DNA from: Glycine soja | Taxonomy: Eukaryota > Streptophyta > Magnoliopsida > Fabales > Fabaceae | Length of the DNA stretch: 64,000 nt | NCBI RefSeq assembly: GCF_004193775.1 | Contig: NC_041005.1 | Coordinates: forward strand, 6,946,501 to 7,010,500 | Reading direction: 5' to 3' | Notes under the pieces: generated by a model | The model's database searches: none | What the model saw: only the letters and a program-made list of their open reading frames with translations | Told to the model about the DNA's origin: nothing | Made by a program: the position numbers and the translations under genes | In this document: one piece after another, positions 45,401 to 57,944 of the stretch | Numbering within the stretch: position 1 is the first letter of the stretch | Layout of the letters: the number at the start of each line of letters is the position of its first letter

Positions 45401-48400
45401 TGTAATTTTTGATCTATTATGTTTTAGTATTTTTTTTACTTTGGTGTATTAAGTTTTAAAAAAATTATTTTATACTTTTGTTTTTGAAAATTTTATTTTA
45501 ATAGTTTCTTTTATTTTCCATTAACAACATTAGTAGTGTTCCATTTAATGCTTAAAACACTGACAGAACACTAGTCTTTTAAAAAAATGAAAAAAATAAT
45601 TAAAATGAAAATTTTAATAAAATACATTTTTAAAATTTAATGTATAATATGAAACTTTTGAAAATATAAAAGATTAAAATAAAAATTTTAAAATTTAATG
45701 TATCAAAATAAAAAAATATTAAAACATAATAGACCAAAAATTATATTTAACCTTCTAAAAATAATTGCCTTTTAAGTTTTCTTTGAAACTTTTTGGAAAA
45801 TAATTAGTTGTTTGTACATGAAAAATATTAAAAAAGATAAATAATTAAATTTGTTTTCAAAAATATAATGCATTAACAAATTGATTCTTGAAAGATGAAA
45901 AATATAAATTTAATTTTTAAATGCATAAAAAGTGTGATAAATTAATTCTTAAATTTATGAGATCATTTTGTCATTAAGTTATAATATTCAATGATCAATT
46001 TAAAAATAAATTATATATTTTAAAGATCAATTTGATAATAAGTTACAAAGTTTAAGAATTAATTTGTCATTAAATTATGTAAGACTAATTTGTCACACAT
46101 TTAAATTAAATTTGAATTATTCACCTTTTAGAAATTAATTTGTTAGTATCTCACATTTTTATTGACAAATTTAACTATTTATCTAATACCGTTTGTTATC
46201 TTCCAAAGACTGATTATTTTGAACATGTGCTTAAAAATGCTGACCCCGTTTAGAAGCATAGAAGACAAAACGGCCAATGAATCTCCTTTTACGGCAGGGA
46301 GAAACAAAGGCTTGGCACTTTGTTTCTCAAGCTTGTAAGTTTCAGTTTCAACATATCTGTTGTTGTAGACGATGGTGTAGCACCCGTCACTTTCCCTTTT
46401 GAAATACAAAGCATGAAGCATTCCTTCTCCTTCCACCCACACGCTATTTGTCCTCCCCAAGATAGACTTGGATGATTTCAATCCTCCAAAGAGTGGGTTT
46501 GGTCCTGTACGTATATATAGCAATATACAAAGATGAATATAAATAAATAGATTTTAGTTCTTTACATTTACTTACTTTTTCTTAAAATTTAATTTCTTTT
46601 TTTGATTTTTTCTATCTAGTTCTTTCTTTTCCATCACAGTATTCGTCACAATTTTTCACTTGCACTTCCTCTCTTTTATATTTCTTTTCATTCTAGCTAC
46701 TTCATTTTATTTAGATGTGAAAAAATATTACATTAAATATAATAATTAAACAAATTTGTTTATATGAAAAGTGTTAACAAAATATTATTTATTTTCGGTT
46801 AAAATTTATCAGAGAATACAAAAAATTGTAAGTCTCACTTTATTTATATAATTATAATTTTATAAATTTTAATCAATAGTTTAAAAATTATATTAAAAGA
46901 ATTGTGTTCCTAACCCTACACTTGTCTAGATACATAGCAAGCAGACTTGTGTTCACTTTCTTCTCATCAAATCTTGAAAGGATTGAATGCATCACTGCTG
47001 GAACAACTTATTCATTCTTTTTAATTGTGCTAGGGCCGAGTGAAAATGAACAAATTATATTTTATCCTTTCCCACGTCCATAGTGTGTAAAGGCAATTTC
47101 TGATTGTATAGTTAGACACTCATGTTCATTTTTTTATATATCAACAAAAACAACTTCATAGATAGAAAATACAGGATATAAAGGATCGATTAAGGGGTAC
47201 CAACACTTACAAATTAAGAGAAGTATTTGGTATAATAATATCCCCTATTGTACTAGAGAATATATCCTCCAATCCACTAGGCACTTAGTTCATGATTAAT
47301 TAAGAGAAAATGTTAAGGCACGTCATATAATTTATGGGAAACTGTTATGCTAGAATCAAGCACAGTTAATTACGCTTATATGAAAAAACATATAATATAA
47401 TAAGGCAAAACAAATTTAAAATAAAAACATTTTTATTAAGAGGTGAAAATTTGTATTATTTATTATTTTTTATGTTCTCTTATGATTTATATAATAAATA
47501 TATTTTTTAATTCATTAACCAATTAATACTCTAGAAAATTATTTTTTGACACTAGTTAGCAAAATGTTACATAATTTTTTGACAAAAGAATTTATTATTA
47601 TTATTATTATTATTATTCATAAGATGGAAATTAATTCATTTCGGATAAGATTATTATGATACTTTATTTTTTTTTAACTCATAAGGGATATAATAAAAGT
47701 GTGAAAGAATTTTCTTTTCATTTCCCCATTTTAAGCACATGCATGCACCCAGCTAGAGTTCAAAAATTCATAGTACGTACGGACCATTTCTAATGAAGAC
47801 ACCCTCTGGAAAGTGATCTGGTATGTCACCTTCAATGTTAGTGATAGCCACGGCTTCCCCTAACTCCTCCACCGGAGCAAAGTTACTCTACAAAAAGAAC
47901 ACTATATATTAATTAATAAATTAAAATGATGGTTAGGGCGTACATTTGAGACTAAAACACTTTTTTTTTATTTGATGGCTGCTATCCAAGGTTCCAACTG
48001 AACTGAAACAATCCTACGTCGGTTAATTCGCACACGCTCCATGGTTGAGACTAAAACACTTTAATCAGTTGGTACCTCACCTGAGATGGAAGCACAAGCT
48101 GGTCGACAAACTCAAATGCTGAATCCACAACGGCGTTAAGAAATTTCGATTTGATGTCTGTGAAGGTTTTGGAAGCATCAATTTGCAGTGGAATTTGAGG
48201 CAACGCTCTTAAGATCGGCTGCTCATGAAGTGAACAACAATGTTTATGCAACTCACACAATTGGAAGTTAGGATTTGAAAAGCTATATAGAGACAGATTT
48301 AATTACCTTGAAGGCGGAGGAAAGTCCTGAAGTTATGATAAAGGGTCGTTTCTGAACGCAGCAGTATTTAGGTGCAAGAGTCATGTATGAAGCTGCCAAT

Positions 48401-48417
48401 GCCATATGCGTTTCCAT
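42424..48417 (-). CDS. Carotenoid 9,10(9',10')-cleavage dioxygenase 1-like, intact copy
   Basis: Non-heme iron dioxygenase that cuts carotenoid or apocarotenoid double bonds. Thirteen exons: 48307-48417, 48081-48218, 47785-47887, 46245-46504, 44841-45020, 44579-44657, 44381-44462, 44189-44251, 43946-44084, 43587-43836, 42919-42983, 42642-42800, 42424-42534; all phases agree, giving 579 aa. The four iron histidines are present in ASHPK, LCHDIGI, TFHIINSFEDG and YGFHGAF. It belongs to the CCD1-like group with GCRALDSIIPGP rather than to classic CCD1, CCD4, CCD7, CCD8 or NCED. The first exon (about 37 residues, few acids, Ala/Ser/Thr-rich) could be a weak plastid signal. Introns 3 and 4 are over 1 kb and carry repeats. 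The substrate cannot be told from sequence. It is the left member of a tandem pair. Confidence 0.93.
43040..43531. mobile_element. 492-bp insertion in dioxygenase intron 10, flanked by a 10-bp repeat
   Basis: TATAGTAATT occurs at 43030-43039 and 43532-43541. The enclosed DNA starts TGAGTGTTGG and contains TTTTACGTGGTTCAACAATG, typical of Ty1/copia LTRs. The paralogue's matching intron is only about 112 bases, consistent with an insertion here. Ends are not clean TG...CA, so the class is uncertain. Confidence 0.55.
45396..45752. mobile_element. MITE-like palindromic element in dioxygenase intron 4
   Basis: About 38 bases at the left (AATTTTTGATCTATTATG...) match the reverse complement of the right end (CATAATAGACCAAAAATT...). 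No clear target duplication was found. AT-rich, non-coding. Confidence 0.6.
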
Positions 48418-50591
48418 TAACTATAAATTGTGTGTTTCGATGCAAGACAACCAGCTTCATAATAAATAGTAAACCAAAGTAAACATTTTTAAAAATATTA
48501 ACAAATGTGAATGATATCTTTTTTTATTCATAAGAATCAAATTTAAGTATAAATAACTTATGTAAGTTGTTCAATTAATTAGATCTTTGATTATTTATGA
48601 GGTGTTTAGAATAAAGAAATGTATATGTCTACTGTTTATTACTCAAACATTTTACATTAACAAAGAAATTAAAATCATTTTTTTACATTTTTTATACAGG
48701 CACGAGAGAGGAGTGTAAAATAATACTATACAATGGAAAAAAGATAAAGAAAAAAGAATAGCGTTATAAAAAGAAGTGTAAAAAATAGTTTCCAACTGCA
48801 TGTGGAGCTTTCCCTTGTATCGGAATATTCCTTCCAAGTTGCATTTTTTGTCAGTGAATACCTGGACCGGTGTCTAGTAGAAGTCTAGAAATCAATATAT
48901 CTAACTTAATTAATTGAGTTAAGATATGTAAATTTGTAAATTCTTTTATATTTGTTTTCGATTCATTACTACAAATATAAACAAAAAAAATAGTAGTTAG
49001 AAGTTCATTAACTTACAATCTCATTTCTGTTGTAAAAGATAAAGAGAGAATGTACAATTTTTTTTTATATTATGAATTATCATTGGTTTAAAATGTAAAG
49101 ATATGTTCTTACCAATTAAACAATTACCATTTTTTATACTAAAATAAATTATATGTTTATGGTTACTCGTTTGATTATTCATCTCTTTTTATATAATTTT
49201 ATTTAAAATATTGTATATTTAAAATAACAACATAATATATTATATTTAAAATACTGTATATTTAAAATAACAACATAATGTATTATATAAACGAAAGATC
49301 GATGCACTACTGATTATATATATAAAGTTTTTATAATATCAAAATGTTTCTTAGCATAATGTATCATAATGTTGGCGTGCATGAATTGTACTAACAATTT
49401 TATTTTTGTTAAATAATTTTATATTAACAGAGACAAGCCTAATAATAAACCTTTAGTATGTGGGTTTTTTTACAGTGTTATTAACTCACATGCATAACCA
49501 GACTGCATGTGTGTAATTATATGTGGAGAAAATTTCTAAGCATAGTTAATGACTAATGTGGAAAGGGGGTATTGTTTCAGTTTGTTGGTTTGTTTAGCCC
49601 TTGTCTTTGACATGTACGTAAGTTATTCATTATCTGTAGGGGATCGATGAAGAAGACAATAGGAATCAACAAAGGAGCTCTTCTAGCCAATGGATCGATA
49701 CACTTATATATTTTTAAATGCATGGTTGCGATATTGTAATAAATATATATTTAGGTGTGTACGATTTTGCCCAATGTTGAGTTTGGATGGTTCACAATTC
49801 GCATAGAGCTTTGAGCTGTATTTTGTTTTTAAAGAAAAAGGCATTTTTTTTCTTGCATTAATTAGCTAGTGGGTTACCTGCCGGTCATTGTCTCTAATAC
49901 GCACAAAAGCTAAACAATCAAATTAATTATAAAGTTAAAAACCAAGTTATTGAATGTAAATTATAGGGTTGGCTATTGATAGATTAGGTTAAAATTATAT
50001 GTTTTTTTTATAAGCCATATATACGTACTTCTCCAAGCATCATGTTGATCTAGATAATTGCTTAAAATTGTAAAGCTCATTCAACTGATTACAATTATTT
50101 TAGAAGTTATATGGTAGTTTACCGGACAATTTAAAGCAATTATTTTAACGCAAGTAGTTTGGCCCTGAAGTTGCTTTCCATCAGCAACGACGTAGTAGGT
50201 GCACACACAATGTGATCGTGCATATATACTGCAGTTTCGTACTACAATGATATAATCCACTTGCATATGTAGAATCTTATTATAGATGTTAAAATAGCAA
50301 TAAAAATACAAATGTTTTCGGAGTAAAAAAATAATTAAACGTACAAATAATTGTGGTTTAAACCGTATAAAATAGCCAATACAAAAATCAAACATATAAA
50401 ATAGCAATAAATATGGTTTTTATCATGTCTTGATATTGGTATATATCAAAGTGATTTTAGATAACTTTTTTAAATGATTAAATCCACAAAAGGAGTTACC
50501 CTTACAATTAATACGGCATTCATTTACTTGATTTATTATTATTTTTATATAATTGATTTTAGATTCTTTTTTTAATAAATGAAAGAGAAAA
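48418..50591. other. Upstream region of the intact dioxygenase
   Basis: Promoter-side spacer of the 48417 start codon. A roughly 47-bp unit ending AAAATAACAACATAAT is present twice in tandem near 49204-49290. The rest is AT-rich with no recognised gene. Confidence 0.55.
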
Positions 50592-51416
50592 GATTAAATT
50601 ACACAAGTTTTTTCCTCAAATTTAAGAAGATTACATATATCTTTTATTCTTTTTGTAAAACCTACACATGTCTCCCTTATGCATAAGAAAATTAAACATA
50701 TCTCTCTTCTGTTTTTAATACTTACATAAACGCTTTAAATATCATATAAACATTTGACGATAACAAATTATATACGTTGACAATTTTGATTAAAAGGGAT
50801 TAAAATATATTTTTTACATTCGAACCTACATATATGTTGATGTAAAAATTGTCAGATTTTTTAATTTTCTTTACATCGCTTATATATATAACCAATATAG
50901 AAAAATTGAAAACCCGGTCACTTTTTACAACAACATATACATAGATTCAAATATACTCGAGCCTAACTTCGAGTATATAAGTGATGTAAAAAAGTTAAAA
51001 ATTTTGACACTTTTTATATCAACATATATATAGGTTTGGATGTATCCAAATCTAGTTTCAGACAATAAAATAATAGATTTAAATTTGGTGAGTTCAAAAA
51101 ATATATAATTTTTTTTACAGTGATGGATTTCGAACATTTTTATATTTACGAGGACAAAAAATATATTTTAATCTTTTTTAATCAAAATTGTTATCGCGCA
51201 TTATTTGTTAGTGTCAAATACTTAAACGACATCTAGGAGATTTGTGTAGATTTTAAAAACAAAAGAAAGATGTGTGTAATTTTCTTAAATTTCAAAAGAA
51301 AAATATATATAATTTCCTTAAAACTCATATATAGAGGACAACTGTATGTTTTTCAAAAGAAAAAGAGGGATGCATAATTTCTTTAAAAAATACATGCATG
51401 TGTAATTTACTCAAAT
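50592..51416. repeat. Palindromic AT-rich element, about 825 bp
   Basis: The ends are imperfect inverted repeats (left ATTAAATTACACAAG, right GTGTAATTTACTCAAAT). Inner segments such as ACAATTTTGATTAAAA and TTTTAATCAAAATTGT are also inverted. This fits a long MITE or foldback element; no target duplication found. Confidence 0.5.
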
Positions 51417-51504
51417 AAAAAAAAAAACTAGAGAAAACGTGGTGGGAATAAGCATCTGTCTAACCAACATTATACAAAATAGTGGGAACAAACTCAAACT
51501 CTAA

Positions 51505-51835
51505 TTCACCTCTCTACAAACCTTCTTACAAGGCAAAAGCCTCTTGAAGGATATAATATTTTGCACCAAAGGAAAGCATGAATGAGACTCTATACAGCCA
51601 TTAGAAAGAAGCTGAATGACAATGCTAGAATCTGATCTCACAATAATCTCCTTGAAGCCACGTTGCCAAGCAATAAAAATACCAAGGTAAATTGCCCAAA
51701 CTCAGCATCACAGTTCCCTATATCTTCAGCATAACCAAACAAAATGTTGCCACAATAATCTCGGAGAATCCCACCAGCAGCAGCTTCACCAGAAATCATG
51801 CGCCTGGATCCATCACAGTTCTGATTTCTGTGATT
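51505..51835 (-). pseudogene. RNase H-like (RVT_3) fragment of a LINE-type retroelement
   Basis: Minus-strand reading gives NCDGS, AGGILRDYCGN, GYAEDIGNCDAEFG and, after a one-base shift, AWQRGFKEIIVRSDSS and PLVQNI. These are the conserved blocks of plant non-LTR RNase H domains. One frameshift is visible, with no reverse transcriptase nearby, so it is an isolated relic. Confidence 0.75.
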
Positions 51836-52325
51836 CTAGAAATTAAAAAAAAAAAAGGATAACTGAGTCTTTTTTTTCTTATCATCATGTACAACCTTTT
51901 TGTTTCTTTTTATAATGTATTCTCTTTTATTTTTGTATAAAAAGTTAAAGTTTTGTTTTTAGAATATTTCACTGACTTAATATTAGCTTTGCGAAGGATT
52001 AATGCAATATTAACTTTGCATGAATCTAACGCGAATTGTTCAACTCAATTCGAGTTCTAATTATGCAATTGCATTGAATACTTGAAAAGAGATCTTTGTC
52101 ATCTATAGTGGTCCTTAATGAAGACACTTGGAAGGTTCAATGATACAAGCCACTCAGACCCAAAGAATCACATGCTTTTGGAAACATAACACAAATCAAT
52201 CTGTACATATCAGTATTTCAAGAATAACTTCGTTAACACTTCAGTGCCAAATATACATTTACTAGAGGGGAGCAATGTGACCAATATAAGTTTTGAGGCG
52301 TTTGTTGGTGATACACTCTGTAGTG
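51836..52325. other. Spacer between the LINE relic and the second dioxygenase
   Basis: A-rich tract then AT-rich spacer, including the 3' flank of the pseudogene that ends at 52326. No feature recognised. Confidence 0.6.
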
Positions 52326-54747
52326 CTACTGTGTCTCAAATGAAATTGGCATGAAGGTTCCGTGAAATCCATATGGTACTCTTCGAGGCATTGTAATTTT
52401 GGCAACTGTTTCACCAGAAAATTTCTGTGTTAATTATATGAACCTGAAAGAAAAGTGGATAAGAGTTTATTAGTGTATATGTGTAACAGTGTTATAATTA
52501 TCAGCAAGACCCATCATAGGCTACAGAGTAATTTCAACCCACTTCAGATATGTTTGTATCTTCATTGTGAACAAAAGCTATGATCCATCCGTCATGTTCT
52601 TCAAGACCCCGTCTCTGGGGACAAAGGCAGCCCCACTGCAAAATGTATTCTTCTCAAACATGTGGCATTCCACTCTTATAGGCTCTTCAGGTTGCTCTTT
52701 GTTTCTCTGCTGCACAAAATCCAACTTATGATAATTGCAGCCTAGGAATTAAAAATGAATTTAATGATCATGCATTGACAATTTAAAATAATTTACACTA
52801 TCATTCGATCACAAATCATCATTGATAAGACGATAAGACTTTTAAGATAATTATTGTAAAACTCAATAAATTTATCATAAATGATGAATTATGATTGAAT
52901 GATACTATAAAACTAACGTTAGGGCATAGCCTTTCTTATTAAAAATTGCTATTAGTAAAATGTGTTATCCAAGCATTCTCTTACCATGGAAAACTTTGCA
53001 CATGATTCTTCAAAATAGAGCTTCGCTAAACCTCCATATTTTGGCACATCTGATTAACCCAATGACAAGGATATTGTTATAGAATATTTACATAGTAATT
53101 TAATTATGAATGCTACTTATAATTCTTTAAGAAAAAAAAAAAGATTCTTCTCTATTGTTACCTTGCTTAGAGCTTGCGATGGGATCAACTACTTGATTAT
53201 TGTATGCATATCTATTCCGAATACCTATGAAGTTTCCATTCATCATAGGAAAATCCATATAAACTATGTTGGCTCCACAGAGACCTCTCTCCTTAACTTC
53301 TCCCGTTTGCATATTCAATTGCCACTCGTGACAACGAGATAACCACTCAAATTCGTTCAAACTCGGGTCAGGTCCAGGAATTAATGAATCAAGAGATCTG
53401 CAGCCCCTCACTACAACCTGTTCATACACAATCACTGATATTTTCAAACTCTTAGCATGGCCCTTTTGTTCACACATCTGAGAAATATTTTTAGAATCTT
53501 CTGTATTACTAATACTATTACTTCCAGGTAACTTGCCTCGTGACCATCCTCAAAAGAATTGATCATGTGAAAAGTGCAATTAGGTTCCACCTCAAACCAT
53601 TTGATTGAGTTGGCATCACCATAGCGTGGCATTACTCCAATCCTTGCATATTCCTCCTTATTATACTTTATTAATCTACACACATACAAGAGATGCTGAG
53701 TCAACTTTTCTATAACCTTATCATATTTTAAATTGAAGGCATTTGTTCTCCCATACAAAGGATATGCACTCACGGGCCTCTTCTAAGAAGTCTGTTTAGA
53801 TCAATGGTTAATGGAAAATCCATTATCACGTTGTACCTGCAAAACAAAAATGCACAAAATACATATTTTACAATGCAGAGTTCAGATATTAAAACCAAGT
53901 CAGCACAATAGTCAACAATGCTACCTCTGTGTAACACCTATGTCATGGCAAAGAGTGCACCTGTTTAGGTTGAGGTCAACTTTGTGAACCAATTTCTTGC
54001 CTTCAGCTGAAAAAGGAGTGGAAAACAAACATGTATACAGTCTCGTAGATATTATTCACTACCGGAAGTAAGTAATTTCTCTTTACTTGTACAATACAGA
54101 ACATACCAGAAATAATTCCAATTATGGCGAAAGGTTTGGTTGCTGCAACCCCTAATGTAACTAGTTCTCCTGTACCTGGAGCCTTCTGTGATAGTACAAA
54201 AAATTATTTGAGAGCGAGCAAAAAATTTAGAGTGCTAAAATTATTGATTTGTTAATACACATATAAAGAAAAACCTTTGGATGACTAGTAAAAGGCGCCA
54301 TTGGCATTCCAATTTCTTAAAGTTTTCAGAGTAAAGATGTTAATCTCTTGTGGAAAGTGATTTTCAGCGACTGAATAAAACTTCCCTGAATGCTCAAAGA
54401 CAATGGTGTTGCTGATGTACTTGTTCACTTCCACATCGCAACTGTTAAATCCACGAGAATGTGACTAAATGAGGCATGCCAAGTGATAACACCATCTTTA
54501 GGAATTGTGGGTCCAAAATATATTATCAAATTATTGCTTGATGCCTCACATGTGAGTTTGATTGTTAGCCATCAAATGCATGGATTTTGAGAGAAGAAAC
54601 AACATTTTATTTGTACCTTCTCATCTTAACTAGATCATTAATCTTAGTCCTATTTTAACTACTACTTCTTTGTAACCAAGGCTACTATATTTTAATGTGC
54701 TAAGAATAACACTATTAATTATTAGTATATATAAGCTAACCCAATTT

Positions 54748-54828
54748 GAGGACGAGCCCTGGTGCAGCGGTAAAGTTGTGTCTTGGTGACTTGTTGATCA
54801 TGGGTTCGAATCCGGTATGAAGTTTTTT
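54748..54828 (+). mobile_element. Short tRNA-derived SINE with 20-bp target duplication
   Basis: The insert has a pol III A box (TGGTGCAGCGGTAAAG) and B box (GGTTCGAATCC) and ends in a T run. A perfect 20-bp direct repeat, TATATAAGCTAACCCAATTT, flanks it at 54728-54747 and 54829-54848. It is only 81 bases, so it is a tRNA-head-only or truncated SINE. It sits at the 3' splice boundary of exon 4 of the broken dioxygenase. Confidence 0.88.
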
Positions 54829-55034
54829 TATATAAGCTAACCCAATTTAACAGATAAGCAGACAAAATGGCTGGTGAATCGCCTTCTATGGCCGGAAGAA
54901 ACAATGGTTTGCTTCGTTGCTTTTCAACCTTGTAGTATCGGTTTCAACGTACTTGTTATAGAGGACAGTCCAAATCCCTTGACTCGACCTTTTAAAATAA
55001 ATTGCGTGAAGCATCCCCTCTCCTTCCATCCCTC

Positions 55035-55270
55035 TAATTTGAGTTTTAGTCTTTTTTTAAAAAAAAAATTATTTTTTGTCATTTAATTTTGAATGTGTCA
55101 CTTTTAGTCCTCTGAATGATTTACCGCTTCATAAAGGACTAAGTAGTATAGTTGGCATTTCAGGATTAAAAGTGATGCATTTAAAAATTAGAGGGATCAA
55201 CAAAATATTTTACAAAAACTAAAATCACATTAGAATATTTAGAAAAAAGCAAAAACATATTTTACCCTTT
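55035..55270. mobile_element. MITE-like insert replacing the start of exon 4
   Basis: Sequence such as GAGTTTTAGTCTTTTTTT on the left and AAAACTAAAATCACATTAG on the right are inverted, with inner pairs CACTTTTAGTCC and GGATTAAAAGTG. The right end reads AAAAACATATTTTACCC, a common plant MITE end. It stands where the missing 5' part of exon 4 should be, so its arrival or a later deletion removed exon sequence. Confidence 0.65.
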
Positions 55271-56136
55271 TATATTTTTTGTAACGTGGAGCCTGCCACT
55301 GTGACTTGCATCGTTTTCACTGTTTTCTCCTCAAAATATTATATTAGAATTTCAATACAAGCACTGAAAGCAATGTAAAATTCGCATTTTTGTTCCTCAG
55401 CAATGGAGAAATGGCATTTATAAGTGATCCACAAGGAAGGACAAGTAGTTAAGTGCTTAAGATGTAACTCACACAAGGAGTTTATTTATATTATCATATA
55501 TACTAGAAATGATGTTGCGTTAATAAAAATTTCAAAGGAATCCCACCGTTTATAATATAGACACCCTCGGGAAAATCATCTGGAATTTGTCCTTGGATGC
55601 TTGTCACGACTATAGCTTCACCTAACTCCACCACTGGAGCAAAGTTACTCTGCACAGTTAATGAAACACAATTGATTAGAGGTTTGAAACCTTGAAAGAA
55701 CCTTATGTGTTGTTTGTACTTTTGAACATGCACTGAAGCAATCAGAGTCCAGAAGAAGAGCACTTGCTCAATGTTATATTGGTACCTGAGATGGAAGCAG
55801 TGGTTGGTCAAGAAATTCAAAGAATGAATCTACAAAAGCGTCAAGTAATATAGCTGCAGTGTTTGCCATGGTTTTGTGAACTTCATCAATTTGCAAGGGG
55901 ACTTCAAGCAGAACTTTCTTGAGTGGCTGCTCAATAAATCACATATTCACGACTTGCAGTAAAAGTGGGGAAAGCAAAAACAACATAAATAAAATGTGTG
56001 CAATGGAGGGGATATATATGTTTACCTTAAAGGCAAGGAAGAGTGGAAGGTTGTAGTGACCAGAATTGTCCAAGACATAGGAGGGTCTTTTCTGAATGGA
56101 GCAATTCACTAGGAATGTTTTATATGAAGTGGCCAT

Positions 56137-57944
56137 GCATATAGGTGTGGGTTAAATGTAGCTTGGTGTGTCTATATTCACAGTTAACTTCAATACATAC
56201 CAAAATGCCTTGAAAGCACGGTCTATTATGTATACATCTAACTAAATATTGTGTATCAAAATGATTGTTATAAAGTTGGATAGGGGAGGTCTGTTGGGAA
56301 TTTATATTTCTTCACCTAACGGGGGTTTATATTTTAATAATAATAATTATGTTTGATCTAATTAAGTGAATATACTAGATTATCAAAGAAAGTGACACGA
56401 GCTCAAAGAATATGATATTATTATTGGTTCACCTTACTCTAATAGGAACTTTAGTGGAGTCAATAAATTAAAAAAAAAAAAAAAAACTAGTTATGATGTC
56501 TAATATATCTCCTCAAAATTGTTTATCTTTTAACATTTCAAAAATTATGAAGGTACTAGTGAGCAATTAAGAAGTTTAGTTTTGGAAAAATTATAAGAAC
56601 AACTCTTTTTTTTATACTTTTGATTTTAATAAGTCTTTCACATTAATCAACTAATCAAGAATTATGAACCTAGGTGTTTATTATAATTCTTAATAATCTA
56701 ATATGTTATAGATCTTAAGATATTGGGGGACTTTTGGTGTACTATTCTAAGATATATGTCTATAGAATTTTGACTTTCTTATAGAAAATAAAGATAATAT
56801 ACGTAAGATATGAACTTAATATAATTTAGTTAATTACAGAAAAAAATTTGTACACTAAATATAATCACAACTCCTCGTTATAACATTGCAATGGTTTAAG
56901 CTTTAAAGAGTCTAGAATCTATTAGGTTTAGAAAAAGAAAAGAAAAAATTGTTCATACAGAGTCTAGGCCCATCTTTTATCCACTTGTGGCATGGTATCA
57001 AGAAGCAAGACACAGACACATCTATTTACACGGTAGGTGAGATTCTATTTTTAGACGTATTTAGAGCTTTCAATCCATTGAAATATTATGCCTCTTTAAA
57101 CAACTTTCCTTACTCTTTTACACACACACAAGAGAGACTATAATTTAATTAAGAGTTCCCTCATGTTGGGTATGCAATTCGCTTTAGTATATCGGGTATT
57201 ATAAACCAACCAACATACAAACATTATAAAATAAATAAATAAAAACTTATTTGAGAAGAATAGTTATTGTAAATTGGAGAATGTAATGCAACAAGCCTTT
57301 TAATTTTTACATGAACCAGGCCACGAGCTTCGGCCTCCAACACCTCGGGTATTGCTATTGGCATTACCACATTTGCTAATGGCACTATCCACCTAGGTGC
57401 ATTTGACCCTTATTCCAAAACTATCCCCTAAAAATTTGCATAATAGAATCATATTTTCGTTGTATAATTGGGGATTAAAAGAATACACAAGGAAGTACGT
57501 TTCTGTTGTATAAGTGTATAACAAAATTATGTTTTCATTATGTATTTTTTTCACCCTCAATTGCACAACGGAAATACGATTTTGTTATGCAATTTTTCAT
57601 AACCCTAGATAACATCTAGGATGTCATTTAATTTCATCCCCACCGTACAATGGAATTGAACTTTCGCTATGTTATTTTTCAAAACAAAAAAATAACACAA
57701 CTAAAGTGCAATTCTATTATGTTCTGGGTTAAAAATCACAACGGAATTGTACTTTCGTTTGTAGTGGTTTCCAAAACAAAAAATAAAAAATACAATCGAA
57801 GTATGATTTTGTTGTAATTGTCAATCCAGAAAACGATGAAATTATATTTTGGTTGTGTATAAAAAAACGGAAAAAAAAAATGCAAGGAGAAAGGGAAAGG
57901 GTGGTGAGAAGAATGGGGGAAGAGGGAAGGGGAAGGAACTGCAG
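56137..57944. other. Intergenic, with a zone of dispersed inverted repeats
   Basis: Promoter side of the broken dioxygenase, then AT-rich spacer. From 57440 to about 57870 units such as ACAACGGAAATACGATTTTGTTAT recur, matching the type at 18800-19090. They end just before the first recognisable exon of the glycosyltransferase, whose true first exon (with the membrane anchor) is not seen in the window. Confidence 0.55.

Larger units (their letters stand above)
52326..56136 (-). pseudogene. Carotenoid cleavage dioxygenase 1-like, broken tandem copy
   Basis: Exons align one-for-one with the intact gene: 56026-56136, 55786-55926, 55547-55649, a remnant 54842-55034, 54275-54441, 54107-54185, 53925-54006, 53774-53836, 53537-53675, 53162-53417, 52985-53049, 52543-52709, 52326-52443. 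Compared with the intact copy, exon 4 has lost its 5' part (about the first 70 bases) and one base later on. Exon 5 lacks 2 and 11 bases, exon 12 has a net frame-breaking loss near AFVPRDG, and exon 13 lacks 2 bases. Exon 9 has a GC donor. The iron-site blocks (HPK, LCHDIG, TFHMINSFEDG, YGFHGTF) are still readable, so decay is relatively recent. It cannot make a full enzyme as read. Confidence 0.9.

Noticed and set aside
54748..54828. Possible tRNA gene
   Set aside because: A and B boxes are present but no full cloverleaf arms or acceptor stem; the 20-bp target duplication shows a SINE.
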